Below are positions 1 through 13,200 of a stretch of DNA of 64,000 nt, in pieces. The position numbers were made by a program, and so were the translations under genes. This stretch comes from Mactromeris polynyma. Lineage: Eukaryota > Mollusca > Bivalvia > Venerida > Mactridae. The stretch is from the NCBI GenBank assembly GCA_032209605.1, contig JASFXZ010000005.1, forward strand, positions 18,900,860 to 18,964,859, read 5' to 3'. Below the pieces are notes generated by a model that did no database searches, had not been told where the DNA came from, and saw only the letters and a list, made by a program, of their open reading frames with translations. Numbering within the stretch: position 1 is the first letter of the stretch; each line of letters starts with the position of its first letter.

Positions 1-600
1 ATCAATCTTCATATATTTACTGCATTTATTGCTACATAAAAATACCTAGGGCTTATTTTCAATGTCAGTTATTTTTCCCGACGTCCAAACCGTGTCGGAC
101 TCGGCAGTTTTCCTCTGGTCCATGTCGCATACATAAAAGTAAAATATGGTCCATTTTTAGGACAGCTTGATGTTTAATGAGGATTACCTGCTCATATAAA
201 ACTCCTCAAAATTCTGAGTTCTTTATCAGGCCTTAACTGAAGATCTTAATGTACATTTTTACCTTTGATCATGTTAAGATACTGCTATTGATTGACTGTT
301 CGTGTCTGTGCAGTGTACCCTGTACCGTCTGCTTTTATAAACTTCTACATGTAGTAAAAATTGTAGATTTATGTAGATTTATGTAGATTTATGTAGATTT
401 ATGTAGATTTATGTTGTGATTATGTGTAAGGGTTACATTATTGTCTTGTTCAAAATTAGCCCCCTTTCCATTCTCTAAATGCTTGGTGCCACCTAAAAAA
501 GGGCCAACTTTTGCAATGTGCGTACTAAATTATTTCCCAGAATTCCAATTTAGTATTGTTTACACATTTCTCCTAATGCGTTTATTTTGTATATTTACAG
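1..600 (+). other. SLC16A2/SLC16A10-like: Intron of the MCT gene (left part)
   Basis: No coding sequence is recognised here. It ends in a good polypyrimidine/acceptor (tttattttgtatatttacag). A short 10-bp tandem repeat lies at 362-413. Confidence 0.6.
362..413. repeat. 10-bp tandem repeat, about 5 copies
   Basis: The unit gtagatttat is repeated perfectly about five times, 190 bp upstream of an exon acceptor. Confidence 0.9.
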
Positions 601-1208
601 CATTTGTTGGTTCTACATGCACTGGTGTGACATTTTTGATGTGTACAGTGTCCAGTATATTGAGTGATCGAATAGGAATACGAACAACTGCGTGTACGGG
701 TGCAGTGTTAGCCACTATAGGCCTTATAGCAACTGCGTTTATACAGGAGTTGGAACTTCTCTATTTGACATTTGGCCTACTTCTAGGTATCGGTTCCTCT
801 ATGGTGTATTCGCCGTCACTTGTGATTCTCGGTCATTATTTCAAGAAAAACTTGGGATTAGTGAACGGAATTGTTGCGTTCGGAAGCTCCGTATTCACCA
901 TAGTGTTGACTCGAATTTTGCCATATCTACTAAAAGTTATCGAAATCAAGTATTGCTTCTTATTCCTTGCGAGTCTTCATTTTGTGTTGATTCTTTTCAC
1001 ATTGACATGGAAACCATTATTTTTCAAAGAAGACCACCTTGCAGCGCTTACGTTGTCTACAGAAAGTGTGTATCAGCATTGTAACGATTGTTGTTCATGG
1101 ACAAAGAAGTTCCTTAATGTAAAAATCTGGAAAAGTCGAGCTTACGTAACATGGATTGCCTCCCTTTGCATCGCCTTCTTTGGGTACTTTGTGCCATTTT
1201 TCCACTTG
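601..1208 (+). CDS. SLC16A2/SLC16A10-like: MCT exon: TM2 to TM7
   Basis: The acceptor is tttacag at 594-600 and the donor is gtaag from 1209. The first two bases finish a codon begun upstream, and the exon ends in phase 0 after FFHL. It encodes TM2 to TM7 and the cytosolic TM6-TM7 loop. The open frame continues left to 441, but that stretch is intronic and shows no MCT similarity. Confidence 0.9.
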
Positions 1209-4200
1209 GTAAGTTTTCAGAAGTTAACAATACATGACTAATTATTAATTTATTAATGATTAATTTATGTAAATTGAGGTGTGGGATAAAAAATTGCATG
1301 TGCATTTACTCCTCAGTTATTGGCCATCTTGAATTTTAACACCACCTCCTTGATAAGATATCGTGATGATTGTTGAAAATTACCATTTTCTCAATGCTCA
1401 ACAGAATAAGTGCTATGACCTGTCCATGCTCACCTTGAGCCAAAGGCCATTATGACAGTTGCTTTGAAAAACTGATGGTCTCAAACCACTTAGCCTGTCT
1501 AGATAATTGTTACTGTAATGACCCTTTGGTGGTCCTCCACCGAATCACCTGAGATAAAGCAGGCTCTTGCAGAACTCCAAACTGTAAAAATCTTGTATTA
1601 GAGATAAGGTCATATAGGGACAATTGACAGAAAAGGAAGATTTTTCGGTCTGTGAAAAGCTGAATTTGGCAAGTTTTAGAATTGATCATTGGACCACCCT
1701 CTACTATTTAGTTTTCTAATTTTGATTTTTCAAACAACATGATTGCCTGTGGCTATGGCAGTCTGGTTTTTTTATATATCAAAAGCGTAATACCATTGTA
1801 ACTCTCGTAAGCCATATAAAACTACCATAGCCCTCTTGTTCTGATTGCCGAAGAGAAACCAATAAACGATTTATTGTAACAGTAGTATATTGGTGATAAC
1901 CTGTTATGATTTACAATGTCTCCCATTTATTGTAGTCAGTTAATAGTTTATGATGATAATGGCTTGCCATACTACATGATATATTGAGTCAAAATATCGT
2001 CTATTACAAGTTTTCCATATATTGATGGTATCCATGGTCTATTTGATTGCTAGACATGCATAATGTATTTTGTAACAAGTAACAATTTGTGGGTTCAGAT
2101 GTTACTAGTAAACAGCAAACTGAATATTGGACATTGATTATTTCAGTTCAATTTGTTATATGTACTAAATTTTTGTCTTTTATCAATGCTTTTTGGTGTA
2201 ATTGTCGTCTTTATGCGATTTTGTTTACTTCTGATGAAAGTAGTCATTCCGATTCAAAACAAATTGATTCTGTTATGACAAGTAAGCTTGTAAAGAATTT
2301 TGTTGGTGGATTTAAGTTTGATACTTGATACACGAGGGGTGTTCTAAAAGTTTCAGGAAAATTGTCATATCTCCTTTAAGAATAAATATTTGTAAACAAA
2401 ATTTTGATTGTGAAGATATCAAGATTTTATTCAATGCATAAGGTATTTCTGGTAGGTCGTCGATGTCTTCAAATCTGGATCCTCATAACTCTGCTTTGAT
2501 GGTAGGAAACAGCAAGAAATCGCACAGCCGAGATCAGGGCAATAAGGTGGATGTTTAACCAAGTCAATTTCCAACTCTGTAATTGTTGCCTTGGTAACCA
2601 TAGACAAATGTGGTGGAGCGTTGTCATGGGAATTGCTCCTTAATATGAATATCCTTGCTCTGGGTTCATTTTCACTTCTTGATAGATAAGCACTTTCTGT
2701 TGATGGTATAATACTGAAATTACATCACTAATGTCATGTGAGAATCACTGGAAACATTAATGCGCAATCTTGTGCAATTTTAAACGGTAATGTGGTCTTG
2801 TAATTTCATTTGTACCCTATGCCTCTAGAGCAGTCGCTACTGAAACAGCGAATATGCCCCGCTCACGTCGAAATGACGTTCCTATAGTGACAATAGAATG
2901 TGCGTTATTTGTAATACATAAAAATATAAAGCAATGTATTTTATAAAATATACTTTGATATCTCTAAAGCCGAAATTTTGTTTGCAAATATTTATTATTA
3001 AAGGGGATATGACGCTTTTCCCAAAACTTATCAAACACCCCTCGTATATCTTGCTAGCTTACCCTGTTTTACTTTGCTATCCATTTATCAGTGTGTTTAT
3101 TTGGGCATTAAGTTTCATATTACCTTGACCTTGATGAATATTTAGCTCAGTTTTCCAGCTTAACGCCAGTGATATGATGATGAGAAAGTAGTATAATAAA
3201 TTACTCTAGATTGTACGATAATAGTGAGAAGTAAGGTATAGTGTCCTATGAATGGTCTATGTATGTGTACTGAACATCAAATATTGGACTACACTTTTCT
3301 ATTATTCGTACTTAGATCAATTGGTACCCCCACAAAACATTGAGTTTTCTTCATTTTTGTAATTATTTAATTCCAACACAAGCTATAGATTTCACAATTT
3401 TTGTTTTACTAGATGTGTTCAATCGAAAGTTTAACAATTAAGCTAAATTAATAAAGGGTGATTATCGAATAGGGATGTCACGATACACTTTAAGCATACA
3501 ATGATATATTGCAATACATTTGGAGCATATCGCAATATGTACCACAATATATTGTTTCATTTACCCAAAACATGACTGTAGGTTGTTTTCTTACCTTAAA
3601 CACCTTTATTCAACTACACTTCAGATATGCTGCAAATATAAAACTTAGGCTAAAGCATTTTAGGTTTTGATTTGTATTTCAATATGAAGGTTTACTGACC
3701 AGAAAGTAATAAGGTATTTATTATTCTCATTTCGTTTTTGACTAATATCAGGTTTTCATAACTAGATTATTCCTTATCGTTAAAAACTGCTGCATTCATT
3801 TCATATTGTGGTACAATAAAGTTCGGGTGCATTTTATAATACCGTATATAGATATACTGGCATATCTTGAGTCCCTATTTTTGTAATAGATATAATCAAG
3901 GCTTTTGACTATCTCAAAATAGTGTGCAAATTGGAAAAACTAAGTAAGTTTTAGCTCACCTGAGTACGAAGTGCTCAAGGTGAGCTATTGGGATTGGCTT
4001 GTGTCCGTCGTCAGTCGTCTGTCGTCAACAATTCAGCTTGTTAACACTCTAGAGGTCCTATTTTTTACTTTATCTATATGAGACATGGTCAAAATGTTTG
4101 CCTTTATAATATCAAGGTCAAGTTTGAAACTGGGTCATCTAGGGTAAAAAAACTAGGTCACTAGGTTCAATTATAGTAGAACAATGTTATCACATTTCTT

Positions 4201-7200
4201 ACTGTATCTATATGATACATAGTCAAACTGTTTGCCTCAATAAAATCTAGGTCAAATTTGAAATTGGGTCATCAAGGGTAAAAAACTAGGTCACAGGATA
4301 AAATGATGAAAAATCCTTGTTGATTCTGGGAAGGCTGCATTTTCTACCGGAACTACATAAAGCTTGATCAGAATGTTCATCTAAATAAAATGCAATTCCA
4401 GTGTAGCGCTTGGTTATGTGGGGTCAAAAAGCAGATTATGAGGTCAAATAATTGAAAATCCTCCTGGACATGGCAATTTACTCAGGTGACAATATAGGAC
4501 CGTCATGGCCCTCTTGTCTTTTGTTCTTTTCACGTATGACTCTGTATGTTCACAAATATTGTTGGTGTCTATGTAATTAAATCATGGTTTTATCACCCAA
4601 AAGCTGTTTAGCTTATGCAGGGTTGTCACTAGTTATTGAAGTATGAGGGAAGTCACCAAAAGTAAGTGGGTGTCTGGGGGGATATAGTCTCCTTAATCTC
4701 GATCATTTATACAAGAAAAGTGGCTGGGTGATGATGCTCCAGTTATTGGGTATTTTTACCGGCTCTTTATGGACACCCCTGTTATGAGGTCTGTTATCCG
4801 GACTGTTATCATGAAAATTGAAATGTTGGTGTGATGAAATATTGACTATGGTTTTATATTCAGTTCAAAGTTAAATCATATTTCAATTTAGCAATATTAA
4901 AATACTTTGGCATTCACGTTGGTGCAGATATTAGTGTAAATTAAGCAACTGATGGTAAACCATCTTAACTATTAAACATTTTGTCAAAGCTATGTTCTGT
5001 ATATATTCAAAAAATATATATGAGAAAGATTTACAGTAAAATCTCACTTAAAGACCGCCTCAAAAATAAGACCGCCTCAAAATTATCATGGATCATAATT
5101 TATTAATTATTATGTTTATCCAGTGACTTAAACATGTAACTTTTTCCTTACTGTTACTGGTGTGAATTACTTAATCTATAGTCTTCAATGATTAACCATA
5201 TGTCATCGTCAAATATTTGCCTAATAAATAAGATATTACTTATGGATCATGTTATATGCTCCCAATGAGAGGTGTATACTAAATGTTAGTTATGTAAGTA
5301 GTTTGTCCATCAGTCATTCCAATGAAAGTTGGCGCAAATTTTATGCAAGATGAGGGACCAGTAATTGTTTCTCTCAAAGGTCAAGGTGGCGAACAAAAAC
5401 TCTTCATATTGCTTCATATTTCAGCCTCCTCATTATGCATTCATTTCATAACTTGAACACATGATGATAAAACAGTATTTTGATAAAAGAGTGACTATAG
5501 ACTTAACCTTACAATAAAGCGCAATGTGCCCTCAGTTTAATTCTAAAATATGAAGTTAGTCACAAGACTGAAAGTTGTTCTTGTCGCTGTTAAATTATTT
5601 CTTGTTTGACACAAGACTTTTATATTGTTAATGATTTTTCTTAAAATGTTGCATACTGAAATAGGCCCTAATATTGTAAATTCTTTTGAACATTAATTCA
5701 AGTGTATTTAAATTTCTTGCATTGTAATTTATTTTGAGAGTTTAGCACAGTGCTGCTGTTATCAAAATGAATGAAGTCAAAACAGAACTGCTCTGAACAA
5801 AACCAATTGTAGTGAGTATGTCTGCCGCTCATTTAACTCGGATGGTAGATTGCTCAACTACTAATCTAGAGGTTGTGGGTTTGAAACCCTGGTGAGGCGT
5901 ACATTCTTCCGTGACAATTTGACTGAACGTAATGCATCCAGAGTCATTTGTCCTCCACCTCTGAACTCAGATTCATGCAGAGAAGTTGTCAGTTGCTTGC
6001 GGAGGAGCAGGTTGGTACCGGTTGGTAACCCTGGAGTACTGGTTAGGTCGTATATAACTGTAATATTATTGTGAAATGTGGCTTAAAGCTACAACAGAGG
6101 AAAATTCAGTGTGAGCAAAAACGTTTATGAGAAGAAGTCAGACAACTTGTATATAGATAAGTGTTGGCTTATCGAGCTCAGACAATTTGTCGACCATTAC
6201 AAAGTTAACAAGATTAATATTTAATCATTATATATTATTATCTTAGGTAATACTTGGAGATTATCACATATCTATAATGTCATATTATCACTATATTAAC
6301 TAATTCATGTATAACAAACGTGTAAACAATATCTCAAACAGTGGAAAAATTTGGGAGTACCTTTCGCTGTGTAAAAGTCAAAATGTTCAATCTGCATTGA
6401 TGTATATATAGGAAAGCCTGGTGGTGACATTTCAGCTTCAAAAATTGTCGAATACACTTCATGAATTCATGAGTTCAACTACATGAAATCACAAATTCAT
6501 GAATTCATGAAGTTCAACTCATGAATTCATGAAGTTGAATTTGAAAATTCTTGAAGCCGAAATGTCACCACCAGGCTTTCGTACAAATATATGTATATAC
6601 ATCATTACATGTATGCAACATTTCTGGTTTTCGTATCAACTACAACAGGTTTGACTGTAAATATAAGTGATACTCATTCAACAAAGTGTTAAAATGTGAA
6701 ATAGGCCTTTCCCAAAACTAGGTAGTCTCCCTTGAAAAGTTGTCGTTCCTGAGGCCGTTATACGCATGCGCAAGTGTTTAGTAAACTTCCGGGGACTATC
6801 GATACGTTAATCCGTTAATCAATATATCAATAACAACAGCGATTAAGAGATGAAATCAGCGAAGAAATCATTGAAATATTGTTGTGTTTGTAAGTGAATC
6901 TACCGTGGAAAAGTTATCGATGGAAGAACTGTTACTCTTCACTCGATTTCCCGCCCTAATACCATCTCCATGATCACGCGTTTTCACTCAACTTGTTTTT
7001 AAACCACTATAAATCCATTTTTTTCGTAAAATTCGGACATTCTAATTTGTTCTTATGAAAAGATCGCTCTTTCCTTAAGCTAAAGCATGTACAAAAAATT
7101 GGGTTACTATATAAAGTCTTTGCATAAACTGCATTTAAAACATCATAGGTAGCGATTTTAATTTTTACGCTGCACTCGCGGAAGCGTAATTTCTTCACAT

Positions 7201-10200
7201 ACTCGTGGCAAGTTTCCAATAAATTTTCGTTTTTTTATAATAAGTACCGAAATTTTAACTTACACTAATGCAAAGAGCAATCTTGTAAGATGTTAATTCC
7301 ACCAAAAATGTATGGTAAAATATATAATAAAAGTTAATCCATAAACGGCGATCAAACAGTCCATTTCCAGAAAATTTTCAGAGCACGATTGCATCATAAC
7401 TATTTCTAAAAATGTCGGTCATTTTCGGAAAATGACCGCTTCAGTTTGGATATTTTCATTTAGTTTAATTGTACTAATACACTTCCTTGTAAACTATTTA
7501 TTTCAAAAGAATGCTGTGAAAAACAATTATAAATACAGAAAATTATAATTTTAGATACACATGCACTTTGTGTATTTCTAAAAAAATTGTGGTGAAATTG
7601 GGTTTATAATCCCAATAGAACATATTAATTAGCAATTATAATTATTTATATATAATCAAAGTTTATACTACAGTCACCATTTTAGTCAATATTTATATTT
7701 TGTTCTAAAATTAATTTATACAAGCAAAATCTATGCTCAAACACAATGCAGATTTACTAATACAGTTACAGTTACATTGGCGTATGTTGGCACATGTAAA
7801 TAAAACAATTATTCCTAAATGTTAAAATTGCCTTCAGGAGCTCTATTATCACAGCTAATGATAATTGACATTAATTAATATATATTTCTTATGGTTCATT
7901 TAATCTGATTGGTTGATGCTAATTGTTTTGCAATTCATAAGCCACGCCCTACGCAGAAGATTAGTCCTACTGGTCACTAAATTGCCCCATGTGTCAGCTG
8001 TAAAAACATAAGAGTCATAAAACCCCAGGAGATCTTTATTATGTGTTAATACATATTGCTATTTCTTGTTTGATTTAATTAATCCCATTGATAATTGCAA
8101 TGATTAGGTCATATCAATCTTTGATCTCAGTTTGTAATTCACAACGTGGCTGCAACTGTCCTCCAAAAATATTTACTTCAAAGACTTAGCCAGTGACTTC
8201 AAACATCTTTGATGTTTATTCTTGTTGAAAATTAAATTGTTGTCACAAGAATTGCAACACAGACAATAAGTACCTGTGGTGAAATTTTAAGAAAATAGAC
8301 TTGTGTACGATGTCGTATTGCTCGCGTAATTTACATCCTTTGTTTGGTCCATCTTTACACCTTTTTAAAGATGATTAAACCCAGATTGTTTTTCACAGCA
8401 ATATTTAATTGGCGTGGAAATGGATTAATACAATTAAACTTTGATGAAAATATCAAAATTGAAGTGGAAAATTACCAACTTATTTAGAATAGTGATGATG
8501 AAATCGTGGTCCGTGAAAATTTCTTATGGGATTGTTTGATGGCTTTTTTTGGAATAACTTTCAATATTAACCACATGATTTTAATTAGGATTTAACATCT
8601 TAAAAGGCTGGTTTTTACAATGGGGTAAGTTTAATCCACTTTATAACTACTAAATGAGTCATTCTTGCACGCTTCGATAATTTTCGCTATCTCCGCCATT
8701 AATGACCCGACGCTATTAGTCCCGGAAGTACTGAAGAAGTAATCAGGGGAAGTAAGCGGTGATTTACTAAGGGAGACTACCTAGTTTTGGGAAAGGACTA
8801 TACATGTACAATGTATCTACATTCGATTATAACTTTTAAACAATGAACAATAAGCTAATGTATATTCAGTACCAGCATTTCCTATATTTATAACAATTAA
8901 TTTTAGTAAATACTACTTGACCCTACCAATGTACCATTACTTGGAATCAGAACAGTCCGTCGTCTCACCATATGACTGTTAGCAAGTCAAGTGACTTGTA
9001 TTTTGTGTATCAATGTATGTGATGTATTGTGATTGAGTCACACTTTGATAGAATCACATGCAGTCTGACATTGAATAACATTTTCTTTGAAATACCGTCT
9101 TCAGTGTTATACAGAGATAATTGATTTCCCTTATTAATGTAGAATATCTCCGATAGGTGTCGCTAGCAGGTGCTTGTGCACGAGATTTTCATGAGTTTTA
9201 GGTTTGAAAGTCATTCAGCTTTGGGCAGCCGACACATTAATTATGAAATGTTATTTCATGCAATCGTATATTACGAGGTTTTAAACAGTCATACGTGTTC
9301 ATGAATTATGTTGATAACTATGATGTATTTTGACAACGTTACTCGGTCACTCACAATGTAGTCGGTTGCCCAAGTGCTACCCATAAATCACAAATTAAAC
9401 AGTAATTTGAAATGTATGTTGTTTTATGTCTTGCTTATCGGAGGTGGTCAAGTTAAAGAAGGGAACACACGTACATATTTGTTATAGCAGTCTATTGTCT
9501 AATGTGTCTGGTGTGTTGATACTTCTTGCCATATTTAATATGATCAAGGGCTCAATGCAACACTGTCGTAACTTTTATATAAATACATAGGAGTTACGAC
9601 AGTGTTGCATTGAGCCCTCAATGTGTGCATCTGCATTTATGCATACCGGTAAATTTGTACTGGATTTCTCCCATGGTTTCATTTGTCAGGTCATTGTAAG
9701 TGATTTGTGCCTCTTTTGTTATCAACATGTTCCAAATATAGCTGAACTATGATAACCCCATTTGTTGTATATATTTTTATGTTGGTGACAGTAATAATTA
9801 TGTCAGTTGTACGACTTTCTATAAATAGTGATTCTGGAGCCGACTGATGACATGCTCTCTCATGACAAATCTAAATGTATGTGTCATTTCGTGTATTTTT
9901 GGAGTATTTGAGCGATTTTGATGGAAGCCAGGGTTCTTTCAGCTGTTTCTGGAGCCGTTATTTGGCTATAGTCCCAATGCCTAAAAGTATATTAAAGTTT
10001 TCCCAATATGAATGTAAAATTTCCCAATAAATCTGAAGAAAACGATTTGGTTCAATTTAGCCAAAAATTTACTAAGTTAGAGGCTTTCTCTGACACAGGC
10101 AGTTTATATAATTAGCAATTATAGTTCATTAACTAATCACTGCATGTACATCCTATACTTTTATTCCTAAAATTTTGCTGTAATTGCTTGACTTTTTCCT

Positions 10201-13200
10201 AATTTCTAAGTTTAATGCGCAAAAAATGCCAATTTGAAGGGTATGGGTCCTTTTCCCAAAATAGCCAAAATAAACCCTGGAAGCAGTCTAGGTGTTGAAA
10301 CATGACAATATGGTGATACGCTGTAAAAAATAACCATGTTCACCTTCTTTTTTCTTGCTGAGTCGTTTTTGAACTTATGATAATTAGCTGATACTTATTT
10401 GTGTATTTCATAAAATGAGAGCTGTCATCGATAGAAACGATATCGATGTAAGATATCGTAGAAACGATATCGATGTAAGATATCGTAGAAACGATATCGA
10501 TGTAAGATATCATATCATTTATATTTTTTCTTCAATCGATTATCGATACTTATGAATAATAAAACTTGCCTGAAAACAACAACAAAATCACCCAAAACAA
10601 CAATGGAACCTGTGCACTGTCAAAAGACTATGCCTATATAACTTGACCGTACATCATATCTGCTCAAGAAATAATCAATTACTGTCGAATGAATGCAAAA
10701 ACACACATACATCTTAATAGTGAGGAAACAAGATGGTCGCAGTAACTCATAAGCATCTAAAAGACATAACTTGAAGTGAAAGGATATGAAATCATGAACT
10801 GCAAGCCTATAAATGACATTAACGATACTTGATATATCGATGTATCGTCGATATGTCTCATCCGATTTATCGATATCGTTGATATGCATTTTGCTGAGTC
10901 AATGACAGCTCGGATCAAACGTTGTCTTCTCTATCAGTACAATTATCAATAACAATTTTTGAATGAGTTTCTATGAAGAATGTAAGTCAAATGTGTCTGT
11001 ACTCATTCAGTGAGGGAAGGTTTGTTGTATGTTACCATCTGAGATCTCGATGAAAAATCTGAAACTTGATATCAAGGAGTGAGAGCCAGAAACATCTAAA
11101 AGCAGATGAATAATGAAGCTGATACATGTTGCTGCTTGTTAACATGCTTGAATAATGTATCAATGTTTAAATATAGATAGGGTATCACCTTGTAGGTGTC
11201 ATTGATAAGATAATGGAACAGATTGTTGCATATTATGAGGTCAAAATAAGAGGGCAGAATCTAGGCCAGAATTAGTCACGTGTGCTGTATGTGCTGGTAC
11301 TCACTCGTCCCTTGTAAACGTCCCTTGTAAACCTCCGTAATGTGGGGGTAGTACTGCTCATATAAATAAATTATGCAAAATATTATCATTTATTCAAACT
11401 ATACCATACAGGCTTAAACTGTATGCGTATATATTTTTAAAACTACGGAAAAAGTGAGTTCCTTTATAACCATTATCAGTCAATCAGTTAGCTCCTGCCC
11501 TGTGTTCAGTTACGGCTAACAGTTGCTTACATTACAAATCTGTGATGTTTTGTATCCCTGGCCCACCGTATGGCATTCACTGCACAGGGGGAACCAAATT
11601 TCTAACGTTGGCCGCAAATGCCTTTACTGAATGCAGGGCTCAGGTAAGCTCAGTTGGTAGAGTACTGGGGGCCTTATTCACATACATATTAAGATTTAAA
11701 CTCGATTATTCAGACAAAATTCCATCACTTTAGATTTAATGAAAAAAAAGTCTGGCAATTATAACTTTTCCAAATTTAAAGTCTTAAGTCTGGATTTCAT
11801 CATTAAAATGTTTGTGTCCAATTTTTACGCCCCTGGACAGTCTCCCAGGAGGGTTCAATTCTTGGTTGGGACAGGTCATGACCATCTGTGACATTATGGC
11901 TTAAAGGTCATTTGTCCTCCACCTCTGAGTCATGTGGAGAAGTTGTCAGATGCTTGCGGAAAGGCAAGTCAGTGCTGGTGGGTAATTAAGTCCAGGAAAA
12001 CTTAGGTCAACTGGTATAACTTAAAAAATGTGGAAAAAATGAAGTTTAACCCAATAAAAAACAAAACAAAAATTCAGTCCATTGAAATGGTGCTAATATA
12101 TGTTTGTAGCATGTTGTTCGTCTAGTATATGGCATAATACAAGGTCAATGTTATATCTTCCATTAGTGTTAAATTAAGTTCATTGAACGATTTGCCATTC
12201 CTCGATTATCTTCAGATATCTTGCTTATCAATTGAAATAAGCTGTACTTAAAATATGGCGTCAAAAATCTTTTCTTTAAGTTGAACCTTTGATGTTATCC
12301 CAATGGTATTGTTTACTGGTCTTTGAGAATTGTTAATTTTTTAGTCTGTCTGAAGGCCATAGCTGACAGACTGAAGAGTCAATGACTTATTGAATTATGA
12401 CCACCTTGTGCATGTGACTACCATGCAACTAACATTGTGGGTTGTCGATTTAAATTTGGTTATAGAATGTTGAAGTCTGGAATTTGATTTAAATTCTAAG
12501 ATAGAATTCTTTATTCTTGCGTTATGGAAAATCTATGATACTGTGGTGATCAGAAACCTTCGATCCACCCTCATCACAATCTGTCCAATCAGCGGCCTCT
12601 ATTTCAACCGTCTATATATTGTATATACAACGTTCATGAAGTTCATTTGGTCTAAGTTGGATAGAAAATCTCATGGCATTGTCTATACCTTCTTATATAC
12701 ACTTGCTAAGACTCATGTACTTTATTGTATAGACAATGTAACTCGTCTATCCTATACAATTACAAGTCTGAGGTTCTGTGTTGAATAAGAATTTATTGAA
12801 TATCAGTCAGACAATGTGAAGCCCAATTATAGTCTGTTACGATATACTGTGCTTCAGCATTAGATTTTGAACCATTGATACTTTGTGAATACCATGTCTT
12901 AGAATTATAAAATCAATGAAGCACAGGGTGGGTAAACATGTGACTTTTTTGTTTACTACGCAGCACGAAAAGCTGGCGGCCGATCATAAAACGGTATGTA
13001 TTTTAGCAGTTTCTGTCGGTCAGAAATAATAGCCTATAACCTGGTCATCCAGAATCAGGTAGCATCGATGCCCATACACATAGATCTCTGTTGATTTGCC
13101 GAAATGCGTGCCACAATATTTAAGCGAGACGAAATGTTCTTCGAGTTTTTTTGTGACATGCATTCTAGAAAATCTACGGAGATCTATGTGTCGATATGGG

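Noticed and set aside
441..600. Upstream extension of the MCT exon with its own ATG
   Set aside because: The residues show no MCT similarity and a strong acceptor ends at 600; conserved TM2 starts immediately after.
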